Notes: generated by a model from the sequence alone, not told the origin. DNA of 64,000 nt from WRAV01 sp050950205 (GCA_050950205.1 JBMNHF010000007.1:1-64000), one strand, 5' to 3'; positions 39,185 to 49,393 are shown, counted from the stretch's first letter. Numbers and translations are program-made.

Positions 39185-40549
39185 GTGCTTCGCGATTTTT
39201 TTAAGGACAAAGAATTTCTCCGTCAATTTGGCCTCATCGCCCTGCCAGTGGCGGGACAAAACTTCATCAATTTTGCTACCTCCATGGCCGATACCCTGAT
39301 GATTGGCCAATTAGGCGAAGTCCAGCTGGCAGCGGTCAATCAGGCCAATCAGTTGGGCTTTATTTTAAATCTGCTCATCTTCGGACTGGGCAGCGGCTCC
39401 AATGTCATGATTGCCCAATACTGGGGCAAAAGAGATGTAGAGTCCATCCGCAAAGTGATGACCCTCATGTACCGCCTGTTAATTGGGGTGGTAATTTTAT
39501 TTACCTGCCTTGCCGTGTTTTTTCCCCATCAGGTCATGTCGATTTTTTCCAACTCCCCCCAGGTCATCGAAAGTGGCACCGTGTTTTTAAGGATTGTAGG
39601 GCTCAGTTATTTCTTTAACTGCTTTGCCACCGCCACCATCATTGTGCTGCGCTCGGTGGGCATTGTGAGGATTTCTCTGGTGGTTTACACAAGCTCCCTG
39701 TTTATTAATATCTTCCTCAACTGGGTGCTCATTTTTGGAAAACTGGGCTTCCCGGCTTTGGGGGTCAAGGGTGGCGCCATTGCCACCGTTTTAGCCCGGT
39801 TATCCGAGCTTATCATTGTCCTGATCTTTTTGTTCCGCTACGAAAAAAATATTGGCTACCGCTTAAAAATGTTTTTAGAAAAAAAGAACGGCATGCTGAG
39901 GGACTACTTTCAACATGCCTCCCCCGTCATCATCAACGAGCTGCTATGGGGTATGGGAACGGCCGCCATCACCGCCATCATTGGCTGGATGAGCACCGAG
40001 TTTAATGCCGCATACACCGTCTGCTCTGTGCTGGCCCAGCTGCTTTCGGTAGCTTTTAACGGAGCAGGAAGCGCCACCGCTGTCATCATTGGAAATACGG
40101 TGGGAGCAGGACAGTACCAGCTTGCCCGTCAGAGAGCCAACAAGCTCTTATTTATTGGCATTGCGCTGGGAGTGGGAACCTCCATTCTGGTACTTGTATT
40201 GCGACAACCCATTCTAAGCCTGTACAATATGTCTCCCCTCACCATGACTTACGCTTATCAAATCATGGGAATTGTGGCTTTTATGTCCCCTTTCAGTGCC
40301 ATATCCATGGTGACCATTGTGGGAGTGCTGCGGGGAGGTGGCGATTCGCGCTTTGCTGCTTATGCCGATGTAGTCCCCTTGTGGGTGATTACCATTCCCC
40401 TGGGGTACCTGGCCGGCCATGTCTGGGGATGGACCGTTCCGTTGGTTTATGTTATGCTGCGCTCGGATGTCGTAATAAAGGCTTTTATGACCCTTCCCAG
40501 AATTTTTGCAGGCGGATGGGTGAAAGATGTCACCAGAGTTCTGGAATAG
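39185..40549 (+). CDS. MATE-family efflux transporter
   Basis: A 454-residue membrane protein with about twelve segments in two homologous halves. Each half begins with the MATE pattern: LIALPVAGQNFINFATSMADTLMIG in the first, and the PVIINELLWGMGTAAITAIIG stretch in the second. Family members export drugs or metabolites in exchange for Na+ or H+. The GTG start at 39185 follows AAGGAATG. The substrate is unknown. Confidence 0.9.
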   Translation: MLRDFFKDKEFLRQFGLIALPVAGQNFINFATSMADTLMIGQLGEVQLAAVNQANQLGFILNLLIFGLGSGSNVMIAQYWGKRDVESIRKVMTLMYRLLIGVVILFTCLAVFFPHQVMSIFSNSPQVIESGTVFLRIVGLSYFFNCFATATIIVLRSVGIVRISLVVYTSSLFINIFLNWVLIFGKLGFPALGVKGGAIATVLARLSELIIVLIFLFRYEKNIGYRLKMFLEKKNGMLRDYFQHASPVIINELLWGMGTAAITAIIGWMSTEFNAAYTVCSVLAQLLSVAFNGAGSATAVIIGNTVGAGQYQLARQRANKLLFIGIALGVGTSILVLVLRQPILSLYNMSPLTMTYAYQIMGIVAFMSPFSAISMVTIVGVLRGGGDSRFAAYADVVPLWVITIPLGYLAGHVWGWTVPLVYVMLRSDVVIKAFMTLPRIFAGGWVKDVTRVLE

Positions 40550-40581
40550 TCCATTTTTCCCAACAATATACAAATTATTAC

Positions 40582-40610
40582 TTGACAACGCCGTAATATT
40601 GGGGTAGAAT
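40582..40610 (+). promoter_or_regulatory. Sigma-A promoter of the sigma factor gene
   Basis: TTGACA (40582-40587), 17 bp and TAGAAT (40605-40610). The gene starts 35 bases downstream. Confidence 0.82.
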
Positions 40611-40644
40611 GTCGGTAATGAAGTAGATATAACGGTGAATTTTT

Positions 40645-41223
40645 ATGAAGGCGGACCAAATTTCCCGAAAGGGAGTCCTTGCGGACGAGGAGTTGGCGCT
40701 TCTTGTGCAAAAGGGTGATACGGATGCGTTTTCTGTATTGTCGTACCGTTATGATGCCGCCCTCAAAGGTCGGGCAGGCCGTTATGTAGGTATTGCCGGC
40801 GTAGAGGCAGAGGATTTTTTTCAGGAAGGGCTGATTGCACTTTATCGAGCAGCCCGGGGCTACAATCCCAATGGAAAAGCCCGTTTTCGTACTTATGCGG
40901 TTGCCTGTATTAACAACTCCATGACCACTGCCATCAAGCTTCATATGCGGCAACAAAATTGTAAAAAACTTCTTTCTATCCAACAGCTGGACGAAGCCAT
41001 CATGAGTCAACAGCCGATGGAACATTTTTTGCTGGACCAAGAGGATCTCTCTCCACTGATTGATCGCATTCAATCAAGGCTTTCCAAATTGGAACGCCAA
41101 GTTTTGCACCACTATCTTACTGGACATTCCTACCAGCAAATTTCACGGGTATTGGGTACTTCCCCAAAGACGGTGGATAACGCGCTGCAGCGAGTTAGAC
41201 GCAAGCTCAGGCTCCATCCATAA
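40645..41223 (+). CDS. RNA polymerase sigma factor, SigH-like
   Basis: A 192-residue sigma-70 family protein. Region 2 (residues 15-90) has LVQKGDTDAFSVL and EDFFQEGLIALYRAARGY. Region 4 (residues 135-190) has a helix-turn-helix LTGHSYQQISRVLGTSPKTVDNALQRVRRKL. Length and motif spacing resemble SigH (Spo0H), which drives early sporulation genes, but the SigH assignment is less certain than the family. It has its own strong promoter. The small zinc-ribbon gene lies 110 bases downstream. Confidence 0.85.
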   Translation: MKADQISRKGVLADEELALLVQKGDTDAFSVLSYRYDAALKGRAGRYVGIAGVEAEDFFQEGLIALYRAARGYNPNGKARFRTYAVACINNSMTTAIKLHMRQQNCKKLLSIQQLDEAIMSQQPMEHFLLDQEDLSPLIDRIQSRLSKLERQVLHHYLTGHSYQQISRVLGTSPKTVDNALQRVRRKLRLHP

Positions 41224-41333
41224 TGGTTTTCAGCCAAACGGCTGTCAATATTGCCCTTGGCACAAAAAGCAAAGCCCTTTTGGAGCCTCTGCATTGGTCC
41301 ACGGGTAAAACTTACTGTAAGCGAGGTAGTAAA

Positions 41334-41612
41334 ATGTACGAAGACAAGACCCTGAGCTGCAAGGAATGTGGATCCGAATTCGTGTTCACCGCCGGTGAGC
41401 AGGAATTCTACGCCGAGAGAGGCTTCGTCAACGAGCCACAGCGCTGCAAGCCCTGTCGTGATGCTCGAAAGAACGCTGCCCACGGTGACCGCGAAATGTT
41501 TTCCGCCACCTGCGCTTCTTGCGGCAGCGAAGCGAAAGTGCCTTTCCGTCCCAGAGAGGACAGGCCGGTTTATTGCAGCGAGTGCTATGCACGGATAAAG
41601 GAAGAGCAGTAA
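41334..41612 (+). CDS. Zinc-ribbon protein with two CxxC pairs
   Basis: A 92-residue protein. The first half holds CKEC...FTAGEQEFYAERGF...CKPC, the pattern of the probable zinc-ribbon family. The second half holds CASC...FRPREDRPVYCSEC, the CxxC domain often found with it. GAGGT precedes ATG 41334. Such proteins are usually small nucleic-acid or chaperone-like factors of unknown role. It probably shares transcripts with the sigma factor gene and ends at a strong terminator. Confidence 0.85.
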   Translation: MYEDKTLSCKECGSEFVFTAGEQEFYAERGFVNEPQRCKPCRDARKNAAHGDREMFSATCASCGSEAKVPFRPREDRPVYCSECYARIKEEQ

Positions 41613-41617
41613 AACAC

Positions 41618-41655
41618 AAAACAAAAACCTCCGCCAAGCGGAGGTTTTTGTTTTG
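41618..41655 (+). terminator. Terminator of the zinc-ribbon gene (works in both directions)
   Basis: AAACAAAAACCTCCGC and GCGGAGGTTTTTGTTT form a long stem with a CAA loop and T-runs on both strands, between convergent genes. Confidence 0.9.
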
Positions 41656-41748
41656 CTTATAGGCAATGGGAAGGGTAAAACCTTGTTCATTCATGAAACA
41701 AAATCCATGATTGCATTTTTTGATTCTTTCTGTATATGTAATTTTCGC

Positions 41749-42387
41749 CTATTCTGCCATGCTTGCCATGCACTGACTGTAAAGTTTGCCAGCGCGCTGC
41801 CAATCCACCACCTGGAACCAGTTGTCGATGTAGGCTGCCCGTTCATTGTAGTGCTTCAAGTAGTATGCATGCTCCCAAACATCTATGCCTACAATGGGAC
41901 ACAGGTCTTGGACAATGGGGTTATCCTGATTGGCGGAGGTGACAATTTGCAAGGTTCCGTTGGAATCCACCGCCAGCCATGCATACCCGGAACCAAATAC
42001 CGACAGGGCTTTTTGTTTAAACAGATCGTAAAATTTCTGAATGGTTCCAAATTCCTTTACAATGGCCGAATATAGCGGACCAGCCTGCGCCCGGGTGGGA
42101 GAGTTGGACATGCCGTTAAAGTAAAAGATATGGTTGTATACACCGCCTGCATTGTTTCGGATGGGGTCTTTTACGGGCTCTGCCAGTGTGTCGTAGTTGT
42201 AGATCAACTGCTCCAGGGACCAATTCTGCAACTGGGGATGATCCTTGAGGATATGGTTGAGATTGTCTACATAGGTTTGCAGGTGCCGGTCGTGATGTAG
42301 CATCATGGTTTTGGCATCGATATAGGGCTCCAGAGCGTCGTAAGCATAGGGAAGGGGCGGATTGACGAAGGGATAATGCTCATTCAT
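41749..42387 (-). CDS. Superoxide dismutase, Fe/Mn family
   Basis: A 212-residue Fe/Mn superoxide dismutase-like protein. It has the first metal His in MMLHHDRHLQTYVDNLN, the second in NNAGGVYNHIFYF, and Asp/His in GIDVWEHAYYLKHYNERAAYIDNWF. TAGGAGGTTATCAT precedes ATG 42387. The spacing and residues are close to canonical, though several positions around the second His differ from standard MnSOD, so metal preference cannot be called. The protein lacks an export signal. Confidence 0.88.
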   Translation of the reverse strand: MNEHYPFVNPPLPYAYDALEPYIDAKTMMLHHDRHLQTYVDNLNHILKDHPQLQNWSLEQLIYNYDTLAEPVKDPIRNNAGGVYNHIFYFNGMSNSPTRAQAGPLYSAIVKEFGTIQKFYDLFKQKALSVFGSGYAWLAVDSNGTLQIVTSANQDNPIVQDLCPIVGIDVWEHAYYLKHYNERAAYIDNWFQVVDWQRAGKLYSQCMASMAE

Positions 42388-42496
42388 ATGATAACCTCCT
42401 ACTGATATTCCCCCTATTATATTCGAATTTTTGAAAAATAGTGTGGTGTGCCTCGTTTTTACACCGATTGAGGGCCTGCAAGATCCAAGGAAAGCA

Positions 42497-42556
42497 TAAA
42501 AAAGCCCCGCCCCTTCTTCTGCATCCAGTACAGAAAAGAAGGGGCGGAGCTTTTTT
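42497..42556 (-). terminator. Terminator of the asparaginase operon
   Basis: AAGCCCCGCCCCTTCTT and AAGAAGGGGCGGAGCTT form a long stem (one mismatch) with T-runs on either side. Confidence 0.88.
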
Positions 42557-42566
42557 GAGCAGACAG

Positions 42567-43580
42567 TTATTGAGGCACGGGCCAACACAGATCAAAATTC
42601 ACCGGAGTGTAGAACATTTTTTTCACCTGGCCAAACTCCTGGGTTTGGGTCAAAATCCACATCAGCTTTGCCACCGCCGCCTCCACCGTCATATCGTAGG
42701 CTTCCAAAAGAGGCACCTTTTGCCGGGCAATGGCCCCCACCTCATAGGCGGTCAGGTCGCTGCCCTCCAACATTACTTGCGTGGCCATCACAATGATTTT
42801 TTGTTTGGCAGCCAGCTCGCTTACCTTTTTTAAGAAGTTTCGCTCGTCGGTAAAGGGAAGCCCTCCCGAGCCGTAGCTTTCGATGATGACGGCATCGTAT
42901 TTCTGTGCTACGTAGTCCAAAATATCCGGCTCCATCCCGGGGATTAGCTTGAGCAGAAACACCCCGGGATGAATGTGCTGGTAGAAGGTTACCGGACTTT
43001 CCTCCTGCTGGCAAGGAGTGAGGTAGCGGATGATCTTTTGGTCGTGAATGAGAGCCACAACGGGAAAATTGATGCTCTCAAAGGCGCTGTAACTGCGGGT
43101 TTTTACCTTGCGCACCCGGGTTCCCACAATGACTTTGCCGTCAAAGACCAGGTAGACCCCTCGCACCTCGGGCTGAGTGCAAAACACAAAGCTATCCAGC
43201 AGATTTTGGGGGCCATCGGTGGTGCCACCCTCCATGGGGCGTTGGGAACCGGTAATCACAATGGGCTTTTGGGAATTTTGAATCAGGTAGGAGAGAGCAG
43301 CCGCCGTATAGGCCATGGTGTCGGTGCCATGGGTGATCACAAAGCCATCATAGCGGTCATAGGCATCCTTGATGGCCTTCACCATCAAAAGCCAGTCTTC
43401 CGGTTGCATATTGGTGCTGTCCAGATTGAGAATCTGGGTGGTCTCTACATCACAGAAGTCCCTTACTTCAGGGATCCACTCCAACAGGCGCTGGGAAGGA
43501 ATGCCGGGAGTGAGGCCCATGCTGGTTTTTTGCGACGCGATGGTCCCTCCCGTGGAAATCAGCAGTACTTTTTTCTTCAC
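42567..43580 (-). CDS. L-asparaginase, type I
   Basis: A type I (cytoplasmic-type) asparaginase of about 337 residues converting L-asparagine to aspartate and ammonia. It has GGTIAS with the nucleophilic Thr, HGTDTM with the second catalytic Thr-Asp pair, and VITGSQRP. I prefer the GTG at 43580, giving the compact KKKVLLISTGGTIAS start with AGAAGGGG eight bases upstream; an ATG seven codons earlier is the alternative. It is the last gene of an operon with a creatininase-like enzyme and an NCS1 permease. Confidence 0.9.
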   Translation of the reverse strand: MKKKVLLISTGGTIASQKTSMGLTPGIPSQRLLEWIPEVRDFCDVETTQILNLDSTNMQPEDWLLMVKAIKDAYDRYDGFVITHGTDTMAYTAAALSYLIQNSQKPIVITGSQRPMEGGTTDGPQNLLDSFVFCTQPEVRGVYLVFDGKVIVGTRVRKVKTRSYSAFESINFPVVALIHDQKIIRYLTPCQQEESPVTFYQHIHPGVFLLKLIPGMEPDILDYVAQKYDAVIIESYGSGGLPFTDERNFLKKVSELAAKQKIIVMATQVMLEGSDLTAYEVGAIARQKVPLLEAYDMTVEAAVAKLMWILTQTQEFGQVKKMFYTPVNFDLCWPVPQ

Positions 43581-43617
43581 CGGCACAATCCCCTTCTGCA
43601 TGTATGATGATTTTATG

Positions 43618-44379
43618 TTAGTATTCCCAATCGCTTTGGTTCATCTTTTCGATGGTATCCGCCACCAGATTCACCAAATACTCCAGCATAAGCTCCCCTT
43701 TTTCCTGGGTTGCCTTGGTGGGATCTCCGGTAGCTCCGGTTTTGGTGATCTCGGCAATGTCCCAGATCACGTTGGCGGAGTTGCCAATTTCGATGACTTT
43801 GTCGGGCATCTGGCATTCGGCATACTCCAGTTCCACCAGTTCGGGGCGCACCGCCATCATAATGGAGGTTTCCCCTTCGCCGCCGTGGCCCAGTCCATTC
43901 CAAACCTCGAACTTATCGCCCATCAAGGGGCCGATCTTCTCCCACCAAGCCGGCAGGTACAAAATTCTGGCCTCGGGGTATTTGTCCTTGATTTTATGGG
44001 CGGCAATTTCCAAGGCAGGGATGTTGCCGTCGTGGCCGTTTAGAATGTAAATCCGCTTGATTCCGTTTTGGATCAGGCTCTCCATAACATCTTCCGCAAT
44101 GGCAATCACCGTTTCATACCGCAAGGTGACCGACATGGGATACTTATTATAATGGATGGAGGTTCCGTACGGAATGCAGGGCGCTACCACAACATGATCC
44201 AACTTGAGAGCCACCCGCCTTGCCACCTCGGTGGGAACAAAGTAGTCGGGTCCCAGGCAGCAGTGCCAGCCGTGGCTTTCGCAGGAACCAAAGCTGATGA
44301 TAGCGGTAACCTTTTCTTTTTGCTCCAGCAGCGCCTGGATTTCCCGGGCTGTAAATTCATTTAGAAAAACCTTTTTCAT
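43618..44379 (-). CDS. Creatininase-family amidohydrolase
   Basis: A 253-residue protein of the creatininase family, metal-dependent amidohydrolases that open cyclic amides such as creatinine or act on formamidopyrimidines. Likely metal residues are in SFGSCESHGWHCCLGPDYF, where Glu and His precede the usual LPLGxD position, in LNGHDGN, and in GHGGEGETS. The ATG at 44379 follows GCGAGGC; a frame eight codons longer is unlikely. The gene sits between a cytosine/allantoin-type permease and asparaginase, which suggests uptake and hydrolysis of a nitrogen-rich ring compound. The substrate is not determined. Confidence 0.85.
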   Translation of the reverse strand: MKKVFLNEFTAREIQALLEQKEKVTAIISFGSCESHGWHCCLGPDYFVPTEVARRVALKLDHVVVAPCIPYGTSIHYNKYPMSVTLRYETVIAIAEDVMESLIQNGIKRIYILNGHDGNIPALEIAAHKIKDKYPEARILYLPAWWEKIGPLMGDKFEVWNGLGHGGEGETSIMMAVRPELVELEYAECQMPDKVIEIGNSANVIWDIAEITKTGATGDPTKATQEKGELMLEYLVNLVADTIEKMNQSDWEY

Positions 44380-44412
44380 GTCATTGCCTCGCTTATCATC
44401 CATTTAAGGTGG

Positions 44413-45849
44413 TTAAACTGTTTCGGCGATCAGAGCTTCATCGGCTGCCCGGTCGGGAGTGAATTTATAAATCAGCCCGTAGATAATAAAGGCAATGGCC
44501 ATGGCAACCAATCCCGAAGGCAGACCAAAAGGCAGCGGAGCTACATACTCAAAGATATACCCCAGCAGGCCGCCGATGGCAAAGGAAATGATGCCTGCCC
44601 AGCGAACAGCCGGTTGCCGATGAAGGAAATCCAGATTATATTTTTTCTTATCTTTGCTGATGATAAAGTAATCCGCCAAAATGGGAGCGCACAGAGGCGG
44701 CGCCACCGCACCCAGGGCATTGATAAAGTTGGCAAAAAAGATCTGATAGAAAGCCATGGCTCCCAAGAAGGTACCCAACACGCCGCAGATAACAACCAGA
44801 ACCTTGCGGTTGGCCTTAATGCCAAAGGCATCCAGTGCAGGTCCTGTATATAAGGAGTTGCAGTACAGCTCGCCGTTGTCGGTGGTCCACAGGGACGCTG
44901 TCCAAGCAATGACACCGATCAAAGCAAAGAAGAAGCTGATTCCCAGCATCCATTGAGAGTAGTTAAACTGTCCCACCTGAACCACGCCGATATATCCTAC
45001 AATATTCAGCAGAGGGTTGGTGAAGATAAAGCAGGACGCCGCGCACCAAAATACGGCTTTCACGCTCTTGTTAAAGCGGAAAAGGTCAACCCCCATGACC
45101 GCGCCGGCAATCCAGCTGCCCACCACCACAGTAATGGCTTTGCCCAAACCCAGACCGCCAAGCTGGTTGGATTTGGCAATAAAGGCACCCCAGCCGCCGC
45201 CCTCGCTCATCATCTTGCTACCTACAAAGAGGGCGATGACAAGGATAACTGGGCTGATGGGAGTGGCAATGGCTTCGATGGCCTTAATACCCATCGCAGC
45301 CGTAACCGTAAAGACAAGGCCCCAAAACCAGCAGGCCAAAAATACTTCCAGTGTAATGGGGCTGATACCGGAAAACCCCATACTGGCGGGGTCTATTACA
45401 ATGACACCAGAAGGATTGCCCAAAAATCCGCCCCAAATGTCTCCAATCATTCCCACAATACTGGCAAACCAGCCAAAGGTGAGAAGGGCCATAACCGCCA
45501 TTGGGATAACGATTCCCTTGGCACCATAGGAGTATCTCGAGAGAAGTGCCAGGTTGAGGCCAGTTCTTTGGGCAATGACACCCAAGAAGAAGGTGATGAG
45601 TTGCAGCGAACCCATTCCCAGAGCAATCGCCAAGATAGCAGTGGAAAAGGGTACGCCAGGCTGGTTGCCAAAGCCGGCCAATACGCCGCCAACATACAGT
45701 CCTGTCACCACATAGCCAAATCCGATCCATACCATCAGCTGGCTAAAAGTGGAGCGCCGTTTTTCCATGGGAACCGGGGAAAGCATGAATTCCGCATCCA
45801 TTGATTCGATCGATACATTTGCCTGATTTAATTCTGCCATGTCAACCAT
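44413..45849 (-). CDS. NCS1-family nucleobase/cytosine-type permease
   Basis: A 478-residue membrane protein with about twelve segments in the NCS1 family (CodB, allantoin, hydantoin and related permeases). Family features include FGNQPGVPFSTAILAIALGMGS and the first-half YGAKG and WFASIVGMIGDIWGG segments. First gene of the operon. The start is ATG 45849 or 45840; neither has a clear ribosome site. The transported compound is likely the substrate of the downstream creatininase-like enzyme. Confidence 0.88.
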   Translation of the reverse strand: MVDMAELNQANVSIESMDAEFMLSPVPMEKRRSTFSQLMVWIGFGYVVTGLYVGGVLAGFGNQPGVPFSTAILAIALGMGSLQLITFFLGVIAQRTGLNLALLSRYSYGAKGIVIPMAVMALLTFGWFASIVGMIGDIWGGFLGNPSGVIVIDPASMGFSGISPITLEVFLACWFWGLVFTVTAAMGIKAIEAIATPISPVILVIALFVGSKMMSEGGGWGAFIAKSNQLGGLGLGKAITVVVGSWIAGAVMGVDLFRFNKSVKAVFWCAASCFIFTNPLLNIVGYIGVVQVGQFNYSQWMLGISFFFALIGVIAWTASLWTTDNGELYCNSLYTGPALDAFGIKANRKVLVVICGVLGTFLGAMAFYQIFFANFINALGAVAPPLCAPILADYFIISKDKKKYNLDFLHRQPAVRWAGIISFAIGGLLGYIFEYVAPLPFGLPSGLVAMAIAFIIYGLIYKFTPDRAADEALIAETV

Positions 45850-46625
45850 CCAATCCGCGCTACTTTACCGCGCAAGTATTCGTGAAAACGTGGGGCCTCC
45901 TCCCCTGCTGATACAGGAAAGGCAGGCGCAAATCATGGTAGAAATCAAAAAAGGATTTCGCTGGTGGCTCAATCCCATGTTATCGTCTATCATACCGTGG
46001 AGGGACTGAGCCAAAATGCATTGGTTTCGTGCTCCTTCCATCTATCCGAATGGTATCTGCGGATAGATGCTCCCGCCGCTACTTTGAAGCAGAATCGGTG
46101 CTTGCCGTGCATCCGATTACTTGTAACAGCGGTTGATGTGCCAAATGTTACAGGTAGTTGGATGTTCCGGTGGTTTTTGCACAGATGTTTTTCCCAAGAT
46201 CCTTGCCTTGTGTTGCTCCTTTCCTCGTGTTGCTCTACTCCTCCCTGTCACCTCCCCTTCAAGACTTCTCCTATGCATTCACGGTTACCACCCGTGTCCT
46301 GAACAAGTTACAGATCCACCCATTAGCCTATATAAAATATGTATATAATTCATAACAATTATATGTAATGTTTGATTTATTTTATCATACACCTACTATC
46401 CTGTCAAACCGTTTGCAGTCATTTTTAGCGAAAAAAATCCCATTAAAAAGCACCATGTTTTTGAGAGCATGGGTGAGGAGTTTTTACCCAAGGGCAGCCG
46501 GTTTATTCGGTCCATATTGCGAGAGAACCCAAAGTGCAAAAACAAACCTTGATCCTCCCAACGGCAGAACAAAAAACCACCAGCTTATGATGGCGTTGCC
46601 TTTCTATTATATGGTAAGTTGCAAA
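45850..46625. other. Long intergenic region upstream of the NCS1 operon
   Basis: About 775 bases without a credible gene. The open frames here have odd Cys/Pro/Ser-rich composition and no ribosome sites. A perfect 9-bp inverted repeat, ATCTATCCG (46040-46048) with CGGATAGAT (46060-46068), lies about 190 bases upstream of the permease and lacks a T-run, so it may be regulatory. No known riboswitch is recognised. Confidence 0.35.
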
Positions 46626-46675
46626 CAAAAAGACGGACCGGGTAATCGGAAAGATTCCGACCCCAGTCCGTCTTC
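46626..46675 (-). terminator. Terminator of adhE
   Basis: On the minus strand GACGGACTGGGG pairs with CCCGGTCCGTC around a second small hairpin, followed by TTTTTG. It lies about 100 bases after the adhE stop. Confidence 0.82.
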
Positions 46676-46774
46676 GGCTTATGCGGTTTGCAGCGCTCTG
46701 GTTATGGCGGCGAGTCTTGAACATTCATCCAAGTGGTTTGACTGCCGCCACAGCTGGCAAAACCCAAGTAAATG

Positions 46775-49393
46775 CTATTTTCTGCCGTAGTAGGCATTGA
46801 GATACATGGCTCTGATTTCACTCATCAGAGGATAGCGGGGGTTAGCGCCGGTGCACTGATCGTCAAAGGCCTGCTCTACCATCTCATCCAGAGAGTTGAG
46901 GAAAACCTTTTCCTCAATGCCGTAGGCGGCGATGGAATCCTTGATGCCAACCTTGGCTTTCAAGTCCTCGATGGCGGCAATGAACTTTTCCAGGGTTTCC
47001 TCGTTGGTTTTTCCAAAGATTCCGCAGTAGTTGGCACACTCCACATACCGTTCCAAAGCATGGGGGTACTGGTACTGGGAGAAGGAGCCCATTTTGGTGG
47101 GGGCATGGGCGGCGTTAAAACGGATAACCTCGCCAATCATCAGGGCGTTGGCCACCCCGTGGGGCAGATTGTGGAAGGCTCCCAGCTTGTGGGCCATGGA
47201 ATGGCATATGCCGAGGAAGGCGTTGGCAAACGCCATGCCGGCCAATGTGGATGCGTTGGCCATTTTTTTCCCGGGCGATGGGATCTTCCGCACCTTTTTC
47301 GTAGGCGGTGGGCAGGTATTGGAAGACCAGCTTCATGGCTTTTAAGGCATGACCGTCGGTGTAGTCGGTGGCCATAATGGAGGCATAGGCTTCCAATGCG
47401 TGGGTCAGAACATCGATACCGGAGGCAGCGGTCAGACCCTTGGGCTGGTGCATCATGTTGTCGGCGTCGACGATGGCCATGTTGGGGAGCAGTTCATAGT
47501 CTGCCAAAGGATACTTCTGACCGGTTGCCTCGTCGGTGATCACCGCAAAAGGAGTGACTTCGGAACCGGTGCCGGAGGAGGTGGGAATAGCTACAAAATA
47601 GGCCTTTTCTCCCATTTTGGGGAAGGTGTACACCCGCTTGCGGATATCCATAAACCGCATGGCCATGTCCATAAAGTCCACTTCGGGATGCTCGTACATC
47701 ACCCACATAATCTTGGCGGCATCCATGGGGGAACCGCCGCCCACAGCCAAAATCACATCCGGCTGGAAGGAGGCCATAGCCTTGGCACCTTCTTTGGCAC
47801 AGGCAAGGGTGGGATCCGGCTCCACATCGTAGAAGCAGGTGTGCACAATGCCCATTTCATCCAGCTTGCTCTCCACTGCCTTGGTGTAGCCGTTCTGGTA
47901 AAGGAAACGGTCGGTGACAATAAAGGCTCTCTTTTTGCCCAGCACCTCGCCCAGTTCAGTCAGAGCCACAGGCAGGCAGCCCTTCTTGAAGTACACCTTT
48001 TCCGGTGTGCGGAACCAGAGCATGTTTTCTCTCCTTTCGGCAACGGTCTTGATGTTGAGCAGATGCTGTACTCCCACGTTGTCGGACACGGAGTTCCGCC
48101 CCAGCTTCCGCAGCCCAGAGTCAGAGAAGAGCCAGCTTAAAGTTGTACAGGTCGCCTATTCCACCGTGAGATGAAGGAGTGTTGACCAAAATGCGGCAGG
48201 TCTTCATCCGAGCGGTATAGGCGTCCAGCTTTTCCTTCTGCGTTTGCACATCCAGATAAACCGAGGCTGTGTGGCCAAATCCGCCGTCTGCAATGAGGCG
48301 TTCCGCCTTATCCAGGGCATCGTCAAAGCTTTTGGCTTTGTACATGGCCAGCACGGGAGACAGCTTTTCGTGGGCAAAGGCTTCGCTCAGTTCTACGCTC
48401 TCCACTTCCCCGATGAGAATCTGGTGGTGGCAGGTACCTGAAAACCAGCCAGCTGGGCAATTTCTCCGCGGGCTGTCCCACAATTTTGGCGTTGAGGGCA
48501 CCGTTAATCAGGATGGTTTTGCGCATTTTATCCGTTTCCTCAGGATTGAGGAAATAGCAGCCCCGATCTTGGAACTCTTTTTTTACCTTGGCGTACACTT
48601 TATCCAACACGATCACGCTTTGCTCGGAGGCGCAGATCATGCCGTAGTCAAAGGTTTTGGAGTGGATAATAGAACTGACTGCCATGGGAAGATCGGCACT
48701 GTCGTCGATGATGGCGGGGGTGTTGCCGGCACCTACCCCAATGGCCGGCTTGCCCGAGGAGTAGGCCGCCTTTACCATACCGGGGCCGCCGGTGGCCAAA
48801 ATCATGTCGGCTTCCCGCATGACGCAGTTGCTCAACTCCAAAGTGGGCTGGCTGATCCAACCAATGATATCTTTCGGTGCGCCGGCAGCCACTGCGGCAT
48901 CCAGCACCAGCTTGGCAGCAGCTATAGTACAGTTCTTGGCACGGGGATGAGGGCTGATAATGATGCCGTTGCGGGTTTTGAGAGCCAGCAAGCACTTGAA
49001 TATAGCGGTAGAGGTGGGGTTGGTGGTGGGAATCACCGCTGCCAGTACGCCGATGGGCTCAGCAATCTTCTGAATTCCAAAGGCCTTGTCTTCCTCAATG
49101 ACACCGCAGGTTTTGGTGTCTTTGTAAGCATTGTAAATGTATTCGGAGGCGTAGTGATTTTTAATCACCTTGTCTTCCACCAGGCCCATTCCGGTTTCGG
49201 CTACGGCCTGCTTGGCCAGAGGGATGCGGGCCTTGTTGGCTGCCATGGCTGCAGCATAAAAGATCTTATCCACCTGCTCCTGAGAGTAAGAAGCAAATTT
49301 TTTCTGTGCTGCCCGGGTTCTTTCCAGTACCTTTTGCAGACCATCCATATTGTCTATCACAATAACCGGCGCAGGGCTCTTGGTTTTAATCAC
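46775..49393 (-). CDS. adhE: Bifunctional aldehyde-alcohol dehydrogenase AdhE (frameshifted)
   Basis: AdhE reduces acetyl-CoA to acetaldehyde and then ethanol. The N-terminal aldehyde dehydrogenase half has PTTNPTSTA, FDYGMICASEQ with the catalytic Cys, and GGIGDLYNFKLA. The C-terminal iron alcohol dehydrogenase half has GGGSPMDAAKIMW, TSSGTGSEVTPFAVIT, metal His in GICHSMAHKLG, and DDQCTGANPRYPL. The GTG at 49393 follows AAAGGAG. Five single-base breaks are visible: AAAA read as AAA and AA as A near 48465 and 48430, CC as C near 48118, AAA as AA near 48095, and A6 as A7 near 47265. All lie in homopolymers and each restores conserved AdhE sequence when corrected, so the gene is probably intact (about 873 residues). 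Two Rex boxes lie upstream. Confidence 0.9.

Noticed and set aside
45964..46302. Open frame of 112 codons in the NCS1 upstream gap
   Set aside because: Cys/Pro/Ser-rich with no ribosome site or recognisable domain; more likely chance in a non-coding gap.
46368..46790. Open frame of 140 codons crossing the adhE terminator
   Set aside because: It runs through a clear terminator hairpin and into the end of adhE on the other strand.
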